A DNA stretch of 64,000 nucleotides from Cercospora beticola (taxonomy: Eukaryota > Ascomycota > Dothideomycetes > Mycosphaerellales > Mycosphaerellaceae). Shown here in pieces: positions 42,150-52,395 of this stretch. Below the pieces are notes generated by a model. It saw nothing but the letters and a program-made list of their open reading frames with translations. It ran no database searches and had not been told where the DNA came from. Location: contig NC_088936.1 in NCBI RefSeq assembly GCF_033473495.1, forward strand, positions 1,736,001-1,800,000. The letters run 5' to 3'. Positions within the stretch are counted from its first letter, which is position 1. Each line of letters opens with the position of its first letter. A program made the translations under genes and the position numbers.

Positions 42150-43757
42150 TCAACCAAATGGAAACCCGCCTGGGAATCCCCCGAAATTGATAGGCATCCC
42201 ACCACCACCTCCTCCTTGAAACTTGAATTGAGTACGTCCGCCACCGCCGCCTTGCTGGAAGAAGAACTGCTGGCCAGGTCCGAAAGGTGAGCCTTGGAAC
42301 GGATTCCCTCCATTGCTCGCGTGAGGATCGTTTGGATCTTCTCCTCGATCGAAACGCTCCTTGAGCTCTGGGTCAGACAGGACTTCGTAGGCTTCGTTGA
42401 TAGCAGCCATCTTCTTCTGTGCTTCTTCTTGCGTGATACCATTCTTGGCTGCCTTGTCAGGGTGATGCAGGACAGTGAGTTTGCGGAAGGCCTTTTTAAT
42501 CTCACGCTCGTCGGCATCTCGCGAGACGCCGAGGACTTTGTAGTAGTCTTTTTGTTTGGAACGCTTGAGGAGCTGCTGAGCTTTCTGCATGAGTTCTTGG
42601 ATCTTGTGAGTACGGCCGTGCTCTTCTTGAGCCTGATTCAATGTGCCGAGAGCGGGCTCAAACTCGTCCGCGTCGATCTGGCGTTGAGCTTTGTTGAGAA
42701 GAGCAGGGAGAGAGCGGTCGTTGTAGGTAAGAGCTTCGTCACAGAAAGGTGTGGCCTTCTTGAAGTTGTTCATTTCCGTATACGCTTCGCACGCAGATTC
42801 GACGAGCGAGCCATAGAGACCGTTGGGTGCTTTGGAATGGATGTAGCCTGCTTCTTGCCACGTCTTGACGTTGTCCTTGACTTCCTGGATGAGACCAGGA
42901 TCTTCGCCTTGCGCAATGAGCAGCTTGACCGCCGAGGCAAATTGCCGCTTCTCCTTCAATGTATTGAACTTCTTGAGCGTACGCTCTATCGCCTTCTCGC
43001 TCTTCCGCAGCTTCGAGCACGCCTTGTTGTCCGGGTCGTTCTGCAAGCACTTAGACACGGACGCTGTGCCCTTCTCAGTCTCGCCGAGAGAGTAGAAGGA
43101 CATGGCCGAGATCTGAAGGTATGGCTCAGGATTACCTGGGTTGATCTGCAGAACGTGGTTGAGATCGGCAATGGCCTCCATGATCTGACCTTGCTCAAAC
43201 CGACATCGTGCTCTCCGCTGCCGCAGCTCGAGGGCGGTGCTGGCCACCATGATAGCGGTACTGGCTTGTGTCACACACTCTTCCCACTTGCCCTCCTTCT
43301 CCGCATCTGCCGACATCTTCTCGCCCCCCTCAGCCTCAAGCAAATCAGCCCATTCTTGTGTCTCTTGCTTCTTAGCAGCGATGTAGTCCTGCTTGGCAGT
43401 TTCCCAATCTGCGTTCTTGCTTCGAATCTTGGCTCGCTGGAGTAGAGCGCCTTCGAAGCCGGGCTTTAGAACAAGCACTTGATCGAAATCCTTGTTCGCC
43501 TGTTGGTTCTTGCCGAGCGAGAGGTACGTTGCGCCACGCTTGAAGAGTGTGAGGTAGTTGCTCGGGTCCTTGTGCACGGCGGCGTCGAAGTAGACGAGTG
43601 CATCCTGCGCCTTTCCACGTGCCAGATACGAGTTGGCCGACTCGATCAATTGCGACACTGGAACGTCCGACGGGATGTCGGCTGGCGAGATGGCGTGGAT
43701 TGACACCGTCGACAAGCACAAAGCGCCGAGCACGGCCAGTGGGTTCCGGAGAATCAT
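42150..43757 (-). CDS. DNAJC3/p58IPK-type ER co-chaperone
   Basis: A 535-aa single-exon protein from the ATG at 43755-43757. An N-terminal signal peptide (MILRNPLAVLGALCLSTVSI) is followed by about nine TPR-type helical repeats, the first at AKGKAQDALVYFDAAVHKDP-like residues 45-65 and including YLTLFKRGATYLSLGKNQQA. The J domain, about residues 403-470, has DYYKVLGVSRDADEREIKKA and the essential HPD in LTVLHHPDKAA. The tail is Gly/Phe-rich (GGGGGGMPINFGGFPGGFPF). TPR plus J architecture with a signal peptide matches p58IPK, which binds misfolded clients in the ER lumen and passes them to BiP. No KDEL-type retention signal is seen, as in the mammalian protein. It lies 380 bp from the retrotransposon and is intact. 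Confidence 0.92.
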   Translation of the reverse strand: MILRNPLAVLGALCLSTVSIHAISPADIPSDVPVSQLIESANSYLARGKAQDALVYFDAAVHKDPSNYLTLFKRGATYLSLGKNQQANKDFDQVLVLKPGFEGALLQRAKIRSKNADWETAKQDYIAAKKQETQEWADLLEAEGGEKMSADAEKEGKWEECVTQASTAIMVASTALELRQRRARCRFEQGQIMEAIADLNHVLQINPGNPEPYLQISAMSFYSLGETEKGTASVSKCLQNDPDNKACSKLRKSEKAIERTLKKFNTLKEKRQFASAVKLLIAQGEDPGLIQEVKDNVKTWQEAGYIHSKAPNGLYGSLVESACEAYTEMNNFKKATPFCDEALTYNDRSLPALLNKAQRQIDADEFEPALGTLNQAQEEHGRTHKIQELMQKAQQLLKRSKQKDYYKVLGVSRDADEREIKKAFRKLTVLHHPDKAAKNGITQEEAQKKMAAINEAYEVLSDPELKERFDRGEDPNDPHASNGGNPFQGSPFGPGQQFFFQQGGGGGRTQFKFQGGGGGGMPINFGGFPGGFPFG

Positions 43758-44946
43758 TGCGGCGGCCTGGCTCCAGTATGTTGTTGTGTGTCGTGAGGTC
43801 GGAGGTAGTCCTTGCGGACAAGTGGAATGGTGAGGTGTTCGATCAAAAGTAACGATGCTACAATGGACACTTGGTCAATCGTGGCGCATTCCAGAAGCAA
43901 TGTGTTCCAGGGTCCATGCATGAGCGCGCTTGTGACAGCCACACGCGAAACCTTCTCCACCAACGAACCTCTCAACTCTCTCACTTCACTTACTGCGAAC
44001 ACGTGGAGTAGGCAGTAGGACTCTGAACTGAGGAGTCATACCTCATGAAGTGTGTTGTTAGGAATAGTATCGATGCAAATGAAGATTTGGGTTCATCAAT
44101 GCGGCCAGGCCGACAGTATCAAAACTGGCACGACGAGGTCCAAATATCACTCGCCATCACACCCTCAGATTCGCTAATACTAGCTCTCCAACATGTCTCC
44201 CGAACCAACACCGGATGGTTTACAGTCAACCGAGAATGAAACAACGACACACATCTCCCTACATCTCACCTGCTCGGGCCACTTCGACAACTTCACACCG
44301 AGTGTCTCAGAGGCAAAACATAAGAGAAAGCGCACAGCGATACGCAAGACTTGAAACAGCGCAGCAAGTACCACAGAGAGACATTTCTCGCCATCGTCAC
44401 ACGTACAATTGATCATACAGACATACCTCCATCAGTACATATATTTACAAAGCCACCTGACAAGAGCAATTCCTCGTCAGTCAGACCCTCTCCTAAGCAA
44501 GCAAGACCACCTAGCAACCCCATTATGATATGGCTTCAGATCTCCGCCCTCAGGATGTCTAAGCTACTTGAGCAAAACTTCCTGCAACACCCTTGACACT
44601 ATATTCTTCGATGTATCCCCACCAGAATCTGCTCTGGTCAAGAGACGCAGAAACGTGTCCTATCACCTTGTCCCACACGACAGCCACCACTTGTCGGGTA
44701 GAAGTCAGACTTCGTCGTATCGTCGTATGTTCGTCCGCATCACCCGAAATCCTCGCGCAGCTCTTCTGTGTCTTCCATGCTCGATTCTCAAACCGCGCGA
44801 CCAATCGTATTAGCCTCTGGCATTCCCTCCCGATCCACAACAACGAACCTCCCGTCAGCGTTCTTGGAAACCATACTACAATCCGAGAAGGAGAAAATCG
44901 TAAGCTCAAATGATCTCATAACAAAACAAAATTCGTATACCTCTTT
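43758..44946. other. Intergenic region, nothing recognised
   Basis: 1.2 kb between the DNAJC3 start and the stop of the 7TM gene. Frames of 60-115 residues on both strands overlap one another and show no domain. Confidence 0.5.
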
Positions 44947-46147
44947 CTATCTTTGACGCTCAGGCGCAGCAGAAGCAACAGCACCCAAGCCCCAAAAAGA
45001 AGAAAAACGATGGGGCTGGGAAGGACGATACCAATCTCGACTGCCCATATGATCCAATGGCATCCCTCCACTCTCATCCGCATCCATAGTCATAGATCCC
45101 AATCTTTTACTCCTCAAACTGACCTTGACTTCCTGTACCAAAGGTCTTAGGACTGGAATGCACTGTACGATGATTGTTCCTGTGATCTCTGAAGAGTACC
45201 AGATATTGGACATCGCATTACGCCAAAAGTACCAGCGGTCTTCGGCGTTCCCTTGAAATTTCCATTCGTTGCGGATCGCGGATTCGATGGCGACGACCAT
45301 GCCGAGGGACATGGTGAGGCAGAGGCCGATCTTTTCTTTGCGCTGCATGTCGAGGTTCCAGGTTATGACCCAGGGAAAGAGTGCGAAGATGAAGTCCATG
45401 ATAACGTTGTAATCTGTCGCAGAGCGTGAGCAGGCGAAGGGGCAAGGAAGTTGTGCGGTATATGAGAGAGAAGAACCACGTACAATTTCCACCTTCTTTG
45501 AATCGGCTGCGATCACCGGCATTCAGGCAGAAGTCGAGACGGAAAGGTTTATCATAGGCGCTGTTGTTGCAGACTCGGCCCCATTCGACAACGATCTGGG
45601 GATGCGTTAGTCAATTTAACCGAGTTGAGATCAATGAAGCTTGATGCGATGCATACTTTGGCAAAGTTGAAGCCGCACATGCTCACTATACAAAACCACA
45701 GGATGCCATGACATATCTTCCAGGTCGAGAAACCACGGGTCAATTTGAGCAAGGTGACGGCGAAGGCAGTCTTTGTGAGGCTTTGATTGAGTAGAGTACC
45801 GCAGGACGAGATGATGATCAGGATTCGCATTCGGTCGTCCCATGTAGGCGTCACATATCCCGTAGCATACTCTATTGTGATGATAATGTTGTTACCCGTA
45901 AGGATGATCTGAGCAGACTGTCAGTCTCGAGGATCGAAGCTAGAGCAGGTGGATGTAGCGCACGCACCCAGCACACGATGAGGATGTAGTCATCATACCA
46001 TAGCCCATGGCGGCGAGTCGTCTTCACCCACAGACGTGCAGCTAGAAAAGCAGTAGCGCCAGCGTAGAGCGTCCAGATTCCAGCGTAAAGTTCCTTCTCG
46101 GGGTGAATGTAGTCAATGCCTGGTTGTTGCCGGTGGTTGAGTTCCAT
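44947..46147 (-). CDS. Fungal rhodopsin-like seven-helix membrane protein
   Basis: 336 aa in four exons: 45968-46147, 45657-45908, 45484-45595 and 44947-45413, with GT-AG introns of 59, 61 and 70 bp. The ATG at 46145-46147 starts MELNHRQQPGIDYIHPEKEL; the frame upstream has no ATG. Seven hydrophobic helices are spread over the first 260 residues: LYAGIWTLYAGATAFLAARL, DDYILIVCWIILTGNNIIIT, LTKTAFAVTLLKL, CHGILWFCIVSMCGFNFAKV, VIMDFIFALFPWVITWNLD, IGLCLTMSLGMVVAIESAI and SSEITGTIIVQCIPVLRPLV. The DDYILI, Trp-rich loop, N-x-D-F-x-F-ALFPW and Lys-x-x-IGLC patterns match the fungal rhodopsin-domain family (often called integral membrane or PTH11-like). No retinal Lys is implied by this family. 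The cytoplasmic tail is polar. Confidence 0.85.
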
Positions 46148-46463
46148 GTCGCGAAAATTTCTCACATGCCGGGCGTTTCAGACCAAGTGTGAAGAGCTGG
46201 GCAGTTAAGGAGGGAGAGACGTGTAGAACAGCCCGAGAACCGCCAGCGGTCACGAGAAATCCTTCGAGAAGATAATAAAGTGGTTGACGAAAGAAGGCGA
46301 GAGGGGAACGAAAGTAGGAGGAACGGGCGCGACATGCAAAGTGCAGGCATCTTGCCTACCATATCTGAAAACAGACTTTGCTCGGGCGACTCCCCACGAG
46401 CAGAAGGTCGCGACGATCTTACGAGACATGGCTCCGCAGGTATGTGGTTGCACGCGAGAGCTC
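46148..46463. other. Short intergenic stretch upstream of the 7TM gene
   Basis: 316 bp, presumed promoter of the rhodopsin-like gene. No other feature was recognised. Confidence 0.45.
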
Positions 46464-46982
46464 TCAGGTCCCGGCCGCGAGGTAACGAGGATCAGTCGGC
46501 GATGCGGTCGTGGTGAAGGGGGCGTCAGAGTTCGTCGCAATTGTTCCTGCAGTAGTTTCTGCTTTGGAGTCGCCGTGGCTGTCTTCGTGCAGATTCTCCC
46601 AGCTGACAGCCAGTGCGTTGAGGTTGGCCGTCTCCATCGCTTTGAAACGGTCAGTAGGCTTGACACAAACGGACTGGTCGGGCAATATGGCGAGCGCAGG
46701 CTGGACCACTCGCACCACCGCGACGAGCGCTAGTTGCTGCACATAGATTGTTCGGTAGCATAGGCGAGCACCCGGGAAGAGGCTCGCGTGGCCGCCTGAC
46801 GAAGGGCGAATTCGTGGTCTGCTGGTTCTAGAAGGCGGAGTGCATATGCAATTGTGCACAGCAGCAGCAGCGCGTCGGCTCGTGGCGTCGGTGGTGTTCT
46901 CGTCAAAGTTCGTTTCAGGAGCGAGGACGGCATGAAGTCGGCGAACGGTGCCAAGCAGTCGGAGTTGTTGCCATGCGGTCAT
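46464..46982 (-). CDS. Doubtful hypothetical protein with a frame conflict
   Basis: A 172-codon frame from the ATG at 46980-46982. Its start (MTAWQQLRLLGTVRRLHAVL) looks like a mitochondrial or amphipathic leader and its end is protein-like (QQLALVAVVRVVQPALAIL, PTDRFKAMETANLNALAVSW). The middle (about residues 35-75) is poor, while another frame over the same bases is better: DALLLLCTIAYALRLLEPAD followed by HEFALRQAATRASSRVLAYA. Two compensating one-base shifts, or unusual tiny introns, would join the good parts into one helical protein. I do not recognise a family. It could be a real gene with local errors or a chance frame. Confidence 0.35.
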   Translation of the reverse strand: MTAWQQLRLLGTVRRLHAVLAPETNFDENTTDATSRRAAAAVHNCICTPPSRTSRPRIRPSSGGHASLFPGARLCYRTIYVQQLALVAVVRVVQPALAILPDQSVCVKPTDRFKAMETANLNALAVSWENLHEDSHGDSKAETTAGTIATNSDAPFTTTASPTDPRYLAAGT

Positions 46983-47332
46983 TGTTGCTCAGCCACCACC
47001 CGAGTACGCATGGAGCATTGCGCAGAGCCGCAGACTAGGTAACCGCATTCACATATCACTTTCGACGTATCCCTCCAGCACTTGATTGCATCGTGGATTG
47101 GCAGCACTAACGACGAGGCTTGGATCTCTCGTGGAACGATCGGATCGCGGGCCGGTGGTACAGAGGCGGTGGGCGCGTTACACCACTGCACATCACATCA
47201 CGCGAGACATTGCGCGTGCGTCCATGAGCAGGAACTGCTGGCTTCTGTCTTCACTCACCGCAATCAATCTCAGTCGCAGTAGATCCTGCTTGTAGAGATC
47301 CACGAGGTCATCGATCACATCATCACACCAGC
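46983..47332. other. Intergenic region before the GH5 gene
   Basis: 350 bp between two divergent starts. No feature was recognised other than its position as a promoter. Confidence 0.45.
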
Positions 47333-49648
47333 ATGCCGGCCCATCGCCTGCGAATCGACGGCGACTCGTTCCGCGACCCTCACAATCGCCAGATCACGCT
47401 CCATGGCATCAATATCGCCGGCGACACCAAACTGCCTGCTCATCCAGATGTCCCCTCACACGTCCGCGAACAGTTCTTCGACGGCGACAAGGTGTCCTTC
47501 GTAGACCGCCCCTTCCCCATCTCCCAAGCACATACCCACTTCTCGCGACTGCGGAGAATTGGTTACAACACAATTCGCTACATCTTCACATGGGAAGCAT
47601 TAGAGCATGCCGGGCCCGGCAAGTACGATGAGGACTTTATACAACACACCATCAAAGTGCTGCGAATTGCAAAAGAATATGGCTTCTACGTGTTCATGGA
47701 TCCACACCAAGATGTGTGGTCGAGGTTCACAGGTGGCTCCGGAGCTCCCATGTGGACGATATACGCGTGCGGACTCGATCCAGAGAAGCTGCGAGCGGGG
47801 GAGGCGAGCATAGTACAGAACACCTGGCCCGACCCCATCACGTTCCCCAATATGACCTGGGCCACGAACTATTCTCGATTGGCAGCTCAGACGATATTCA
47901 CCCTCTTTTACAGTGGAAAGGACTTTGCCCCAAAGTGTATCATCGATGGGAAGAACATTCAGGACTACTTGCAACAACACTTCGTAGGCGCTTGCCAACA
48001 TCTGGCGCGAAGGATACGAGAAGCTGGGGATCTCGAAGGAGAAGTGGTCATCGGGTACGAAACGATCAATGAGCCCAACAAGGGTTACTTTGGGCATCCC
48101 GATCTCACTACCATCCCCGTCGATCAAAAGTTGAGAAATTACACGACACCTACAGGATTCCAATCGATGCTCACAGGATCAGGCAGAGCGGTGGAAGTGG
48201 AAGTTTGGGAGTTCGGTGGGTTTGGACCTCACAAGACTGGAATGCAGTTGATCGACCCGAAAGGAACATCTGCATGGCTGGATCCTGCCACTTGGGATGA
48301 CACCAAATATGGTTGGAAACGAGATCCGGACTGGAAACTGGGTGAATGTATATGGGCCCAGCATGACGTCTGGGATCCTTCCAAAGACGAGTTGCTGAAG
48401 CCCCATTACTTCGCCACGCATCCCAAGACTGGAGAGAAGCTCGACCAAGAATACTGGACGAATCACGAATACATGGACTTCTACAAACTGTACTCCAAAG
48501 CAATTCGAGATGTGTGGAGTGAAGCATTCCTGCTGATGCAACCCGCGCCTTTTGAGATTCCTCCGGAGATCAAAGGCACCCCCGAGGGCGACGACCCGAA
48601 CATGATCTTTGCCTCTCACTTTTACGATGGTATCACGCTAATCACGAAGAAATGGAACCGCTGGTGGAACATAGACGTGCTGGGTGTGCTCCGTGGCAGA
48701 TACAGTTCTCCCGCATTTGCCATACGAATAGGTGAAACTGCTATCCGAAATTGTTTCAAGGACCAATTGAGCGAAGTGCGAAGAGAGGGCATCGAGAACA
48801 TGGGAAGCCATCCCTGCTTATATACAGAAATCGGCATTCCTTACGACATGGACCAGAAGCATGCTTATGAGACTGGCGACTACAGTAGCCAGGCTGCAGC
48901 TATCGATGCGAACATGTATGCCGTAGAAGGCAGCAAAGCGCAAGGCATGACTTGGTGGTGCTACACCACCGAGAATAGCCACTACTGGGGCGATCGATGG
49001 AATGGAGAAGACCTTTCGATATACAGCGCGGACGACAAACCTTTACCGGGACCTGCGTTCATCAACGACAATAGCAGCAAGCTATCATTAGACCGCAACA
49101 GCCCGAGTTATAGCGAAAGTGCTTCATCAGAACGAGCTCCAGAGACGCCGAGCAGCATATCTAAGACAATGTCTGTGGAGCAAATGGATCCGACATCGTC
49201 GCCAAGCAAAACAACGCAAGGACAGCAAGGCTACCGAGCAGCTGAGGCTTACGTGCGTCCCTTTCCAGCCGCCGTGCACGGCACAATTGACACCTACGGC
49301 TTCGATCTGAAGAACTGTACCTTTACACTGGATTTAACATCTCCCTCTTCGACACCACCCGATTATCCAACTGAGATCTTCTTACCCGAATTCCATTTCC
49401 CGCAAGGCAGTCCTTCACGAACCACCGTCGAAACCAGTGGTGGCAAATGGGAGATTCGAACAATAGAAGATGTCGAAGGCGCGAGACAACAGGTCCTTCG
49501 GTGGTGGCATGGCGAAGGGGAGCAGAAGCTGAAGGTGACCGGCGTAAAGCGGGCAAGGGGCAAGATTGAAGGCGTGCGCGATGATGCGCCTGAGGACTCG
49601 TACCTGCAGGCTTACTGGGAAATGGGCAAGAACTGCAGTGTGATGTAA
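47333..49648 (+). CDS. EGH1: GH5 steryl-beta-glucosidase/glucocerebrosidase (EGH1/EGCrP type) with CaaX end
   Basis: Hydrolyses ergosteryl-glucoside and/or glucosylceramide. 771 aa from a single exon, close to yeast Egh1 (764 aa). The GH5-type barrel occupies the first 560 residues: RQITLHGINIAGDTKLP, GYNTIRYIFTWEALEHAGPG, FYVFMDPHQDVWSRFTGGSG. The acid/base is Glu247 in GYETINEPNKGYFGHPDL; the nucleophile is Glu499 in LYTEIGIPYDMD. A large C-terminal region carries a Ser/Pro-rich linker and a beta-type domain. There is no signal peptide, as expected for this intracellular class. The protein ends NCSVM, a good CaaX box (Cys, small/aliphatic pair, Met), which would allow farnesylation and membrane attachment. 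Farnesylation is an inference. Confidence 0.9.
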   Translation: MPAHRLRIDGDSFRDPHNRQITLHGINIAGDTKLPAHPDVPSHVREQFFDGDKVSFVDRPFPISQAHTHFSRLRRIGYNTIRYIFTWEALEHAGPGKYDEDFIQHTIKVLRIAKEYGFYVFMDPHQDVWSRFTGGSGAPMWTIYACGLDPEKLRAGEASIVQNTWPDPITFPNMTWATNYSRLAAQTIFTLFYSGKDFAPKCIIDGKNIQDYLQQHFVGACQHLARRIREAGDLEGEVVIGYETINEPNKGYFGHPDLTTIPVDQKLRNYTTPTGFQSMLTGSGRAVEVEVWEFGGFGPHKTGMQLIDPKGTSAWLDPATWDDTKYGWKRDPDWKLGECIWAQHDVWDPSKDELLKPHYFATHPKTGEKLDQEYWTNHEYMDFYKLYSKAIRDVWSEAFLLMQPAPFEIPPEIKGTPEGDDPNMIFASHFYDGITLITKKWNRWWNIDVLGVLRGRYSSPAFAIRIGETAIRNCFKDQLSEVRREGIENMGSHPCLYTEIGIPYDMDQKHAYETGDYSSQAAAIDANMYAVEGSKAQGMTWWCYTTENSHYWGDRWNGEDLSIYSADDKPLPGPAFINDNSSKLSLDRNSPSYSESASSERAPETPSSISKTMSVEQMDPTSSPSKTTQGQQGYRAAEAYVRPFPAAVHGTIDTYGFDLKNCTFTLDLTSPSSTPPDYPTEIFLPEFHFPQGSPSRTTVETSGGKWEIRTIEDVEGARQQVLRWWHGEGEQKLKVTGVKRARGKIEGVRDDAPEDSYLQAYWEMGKNCSVM

Positions 49649-49922
49649 AAGTATTCACGGACGTGCATAGAACTTGATGGGCTGTTTCTGCATGATGGCG
49701 TACTGATACATGTCGTGAATTCGACGACGCCTTATATACTTTCACTAATACAGTGGCATTTGCCTCCAACACTCGGGCATACTGCAACACCAGCGCATAT
49801 AAAGCGTCTTGCTTCAATCCTCTTTCTACTTCCTCACAAAACACCAGCCTACCCGCCCCGACCATCTCCCTCCACGTACCCAATTCCAACTTCAATTGAC
49901 TCACCTTGGTCATCGACACAAC
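49649..49922. other. Short intergenic region
   Basis: 274 bp between the GH5 gene and the next small gene. It contains a TATA-like TTATATAC near 49732 and a CATATAAAG near 49796. Only promoter function is plausible. Confidence 0.45.
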
Positions 49923-50126
49923 ATGGCCCAACACCTCCAGCACAGCTCCACTCTCAACAAGGAAGCCACGTGGAAGCGCATGAACGCCGCCGCAAAGGCA
50001 TCTTCCAACCCGGGCGCTCCAATTCGTTTCGCAAAAACGACCGATGCCAATTCCGCATATGCAGGCAAAACTTGGACATGGGACCCGAAGAAGGGTAACT
50101 CTCCTCCGGAGGGTTTCTTTCGTTGA
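49923..50126 (+). CDS. Small 67-aa basic protein, unknown function
   Basis: The frame runs from the ATG at 49923-49925 (context CACAACATGGCC) to TGA at 50124-50126. It reads LNKEATWKRMNAAAKASSNP and then WTWDPKKGNSPPEGFFR at the C-terminus. It has no signal peptide or membrane segment, is basic and rich in Ala, Lys and Asn, and has two Trp in the TWTWDP turn. A good start context, a TATA-like CATATAAAG about 125 bp upstream and compact, non-repetitive sequence support a gene. The function cannot be told from sequence. It converges on the next minus-strand gene 122 bp away. Confidence 0.6.
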   Translation: MAQHLQHSSTLNKEATWKRMNAAAKASSNPGAPIRFAKTTDANSAYAGKTWTWDPKKGNSPPEGFFR

Positions 50127-50247
50127 GCGCAATGACAGAAGCAGAACGGAAGGGGACAATGTACGAAGTAGCTAGCTTGTAAGAATATTTGAACGTGAAA
50201 TGTAATTGTAATGTAACATGTCTATCATTCGGTCCATCGCTCCGCAG

Positions 50248-52395
50248 CTAAGCATAAACTACCTTAGGCTTCTCTTCCCATTTCTGTGCTCCTTCGCTCC
50301 ATGCATTCTGCTGCCCTGGGTTTGGCGTTGTAGCTTGTGGCGAAGTCTCCGGCGGAGAAGCAAAATGGACTTGTCTGTTCGCCCTCGCTCGCTCAGCATC
50401 CCAAGCCATCTGTTCTCTCCTTGCAGCATCTCGCTCCGCTGGCGTCAGAACTCCGCCTAAGCCGTCGTCGAAAATCTCACTTCCGACGACATGTCCTTCA
50501 TGTTGAGGCAAGTAAACGCCTCCTCTCGGTCTCTCCTGCTGCTGCTGTTGCTGCTGTCCATTTCCATTCCCGTAATAATTCCACACTCTCCAATCCATAC
50601 CTCCTCCAGCACGATTCTGATTCCTCCTCTTCCACTCCTCGACTAGTTTTCTCCATTCTTCTCTACCTCTACCCATCATTCCTCCATTGGCACCTGCGCC
50701 ATTCGGCGAACCTGATGAGCCCACCACTCCATCTCTCACTCCTTCTCCTGCAGCCGCCATCGCCTCCATCAATCCACTTGCCAATCCGATTCTTTCTTGC
50801 ATCCCCGCCATCGCCACTGTCGCGATGATTATGCCCTCGATGAACTCAGGCGTGAGGTAGACTTGGCCGATTTCAGGTTTGTTGATTATCAATTTCCCTG
50901 ATGTTTTGGCCCAAGGCGCCGCGCGCTGGTAGGTTGCGACTTCTCGGCCATCGAATTCGACGATGAGATGGTGTTGTGGGTAAGGCGTGAATGTCTCGTC
51001 CGCAATTTTGGCGCGAGCTTGGTCGATCAGGTCGCCGATGGTGACGAGCCGGATATTGTTGGCGTCAGAACTGGCGGCATTATTTGTTGGATATGGCGAA
51101 GGTGTTCTATGAAGGGGATTCTCGACGGTGTTTGTGTTACCATATGGGTGCTGGGGTGCGGGAGGTGGAGCGTAATTGTTGATGGGGCCAGGAGCAACGG
51201 CCGTGGAGCTGGTACGAGGCTTGGGAATGGTCTTGAATGTCGCTTGCATGTGGCCCAGGACTGGAATCTCCATGGTGTATTTTGTGCTCAGCCATCCGGT
51301 GCATTGCATGAATTTCTGGACTTGGGAGGATCCGGATGAACTTGAGCGCTTGTTCTTCTTGTCCTTCTTTTTCTCTTTCTTGGACTCTTTCTCTTCATGC
51401 TCCGCGACGGGTGACAGACCGTGAGCCAAGTTGCCCAATCTCGCAAGCTCTTCCTCATGAGGCTCAAAGAGCACTTTGACGCCGCTGTTGGTGCCAGGAA
51501 TGATGAAGTCTGGAAATTTGTACGACGCAACTTGTCGGAATGGGTATTCTGTCATCTGCGGGACAGAGCCTTCTTCTGGTGAAGATGTCGTCTGGGTCAA
51601 CCCATAGCGATGCAGACCTGCCTGATATTTGGAAGTGTAGATGAGCTTCCAACTTGTGGTGGATGGCATGGAGGGAGAATTTGAGTGGATAGGTACGTTG
51701 GGTGTAGGTGTTACGTGTAATGATGGAAAGTCGAGGATAGGTCTGTGCCATGTGAACGTGTACTCCAGAGGAAGTTCGTTCGACTGTTGAGGCACTGTAT
51801 GTTGAACAGGTGGTGGCATGTTTGCACTCTTCTCACTTCGACTGAAGTCTTCCGAGAAGCGAGACGCTGACGGTCGCCGAGGCATCGGTGGAGGAGTTTC
51901 TTCTTCTTCGCTGGCAAAGTGGACTTTCAAAGCTGCTTTTTCGTCCTCTGCTGATAGCAAAGGTTTGCTGTCCTCGGGTGTTGCAGCCACTTGCTGCTGC
52001 TCGGCCTTCGCGATCTCTTCCTTCGCGACGTCTCCTTTGCTGGGTCGTGGTGGGTATGGCAGAGGTTTACTGTCTTCGAGTTGCAATTCCACCTGCTGAT
52101 CTTCCGCTGAGGCTACTTCTTTGCTCGGTCTTGGTGGGTACACAGGGCCTTTCTCCTTTAGCATCGAAGGTGTTCTCATCGGCATATCCACCGGTATCTT
52201 CTCCTCAGGATGTGGTGTCGTATTTGACCCTTCAATCGGTCGCTTCTCGTCTTCAGGGTAACAGTCTTGCTCATCAATAATCTGGAAGTCGTCTGTCTCT
52301 GTCACAATACTAGCTCTTTCCTTGTAAGGTGGAGGTGGAGCTGCAGACGCTTCTGCGTCTTGCAGTGCTTCTTGTGCTTTGCTATTGCCTGCCAT
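50248..52395 (-). CDS. Proline-rich 715-aa protein, unknown function
   Basis: Single exon from the ATG at 52393-52395 (MAGNSKAQEALQDAEASA); an upstream ATG-less extension is ignored. The N-terminal third is disordered and acidic/Pro-rich, with a repeated YPPRPSK motif (KGPVYPPRPSKE and LPYPPRPSKG), suggesting SH3 ligands. A central folded region starts at LEYTFTWHRPILDFPSLHV and includes the SWKLIYTSKYQAGLHRYGL and QMTEYPFRQVASYKFPDFII blocks and a Lys-rich run (KESKKEKKKDKKNKR). A second folded block (IGDLIDQARAKIADETF through LTPEFIEGIIIATVAMAGM) precedes a Gln run of seven and a charged tail. VHFAS occurs in both the N-terminal and C-terminal parts. It looks like a conserved filamentous-fungal protein without a named family. 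Confidence 0.72.
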   Translation of the reverse strand: MAGNSKAQEALQDAEASAAPPPPYKERASIVTETDDFQIIDEQDCYPEDEKRPIEGSNTTPHPEEKIPVDMPMRTPSMLKEKGPVYPPRPSKEVASAEDQQVELQLEDSKPLPYPPRPSKGDVAKEEIAKAEQQQVAATPEDSKPLLSAEDEKAALKVHFASEEEETPPPMPRRPSASRFSEDFSRSEKSANMPPPVQHTVPQQSNELPLEYTFTWHRPILDFPSLHVTPTPNVPIHSNSPSMPSTTSWKLIYTSKYQAGLHRYGLTQTTSSPEEGSVPQMTEYPFRQVASYKFPDFIIPGTNSGVKVLFEPHEEELARLGNLAHGLSPVAEHEEKESKKEKKKDKKNKRSSSSGSSQVQKFMQCTGWLSTKYTMEIPVLGHMQATFKTIPKPRTSSTAVAPGPINNYAPPPAPQHPYGNTNTVENPLHRTPSPYPTNNAASSDANNIRLVTIGDLIDQARAKIADETFTPYPQHHLIVEFDGREVATYQRAAPWAKTSGKLIINKPEIGQVYLTPEFIEGIIIATVAMAGMQERIGLASGLMEAMAAAGEGVRDGVVGSSGSPNGAGANGGMMGRGREEWRKLVEEWKRRNQNRAGGGMDWRVWNYYGNGNGQQQQQQQERPRGGVYLPQHEGHVVGSEIFDDGLGGVLTPAERDAARREQMAWDAERARANRQVHFASPPETSPQATTPNPGQQNAWSEGAQKWEEKPKVVYA

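Noticed and set aside
42294..43445. 383-residue open frame on the plus strand
   Set aside because: Exactly antisense to the DNAJC3-type gene, Leu/Arg/Val-rich shadow.
49323..50159. 278-residue open frame on the minus strand
   Set aside because: Spans the 3' end of the GH5 gene, an intergenic stretch and the 67-aa gene in antisense; no domain pattern.
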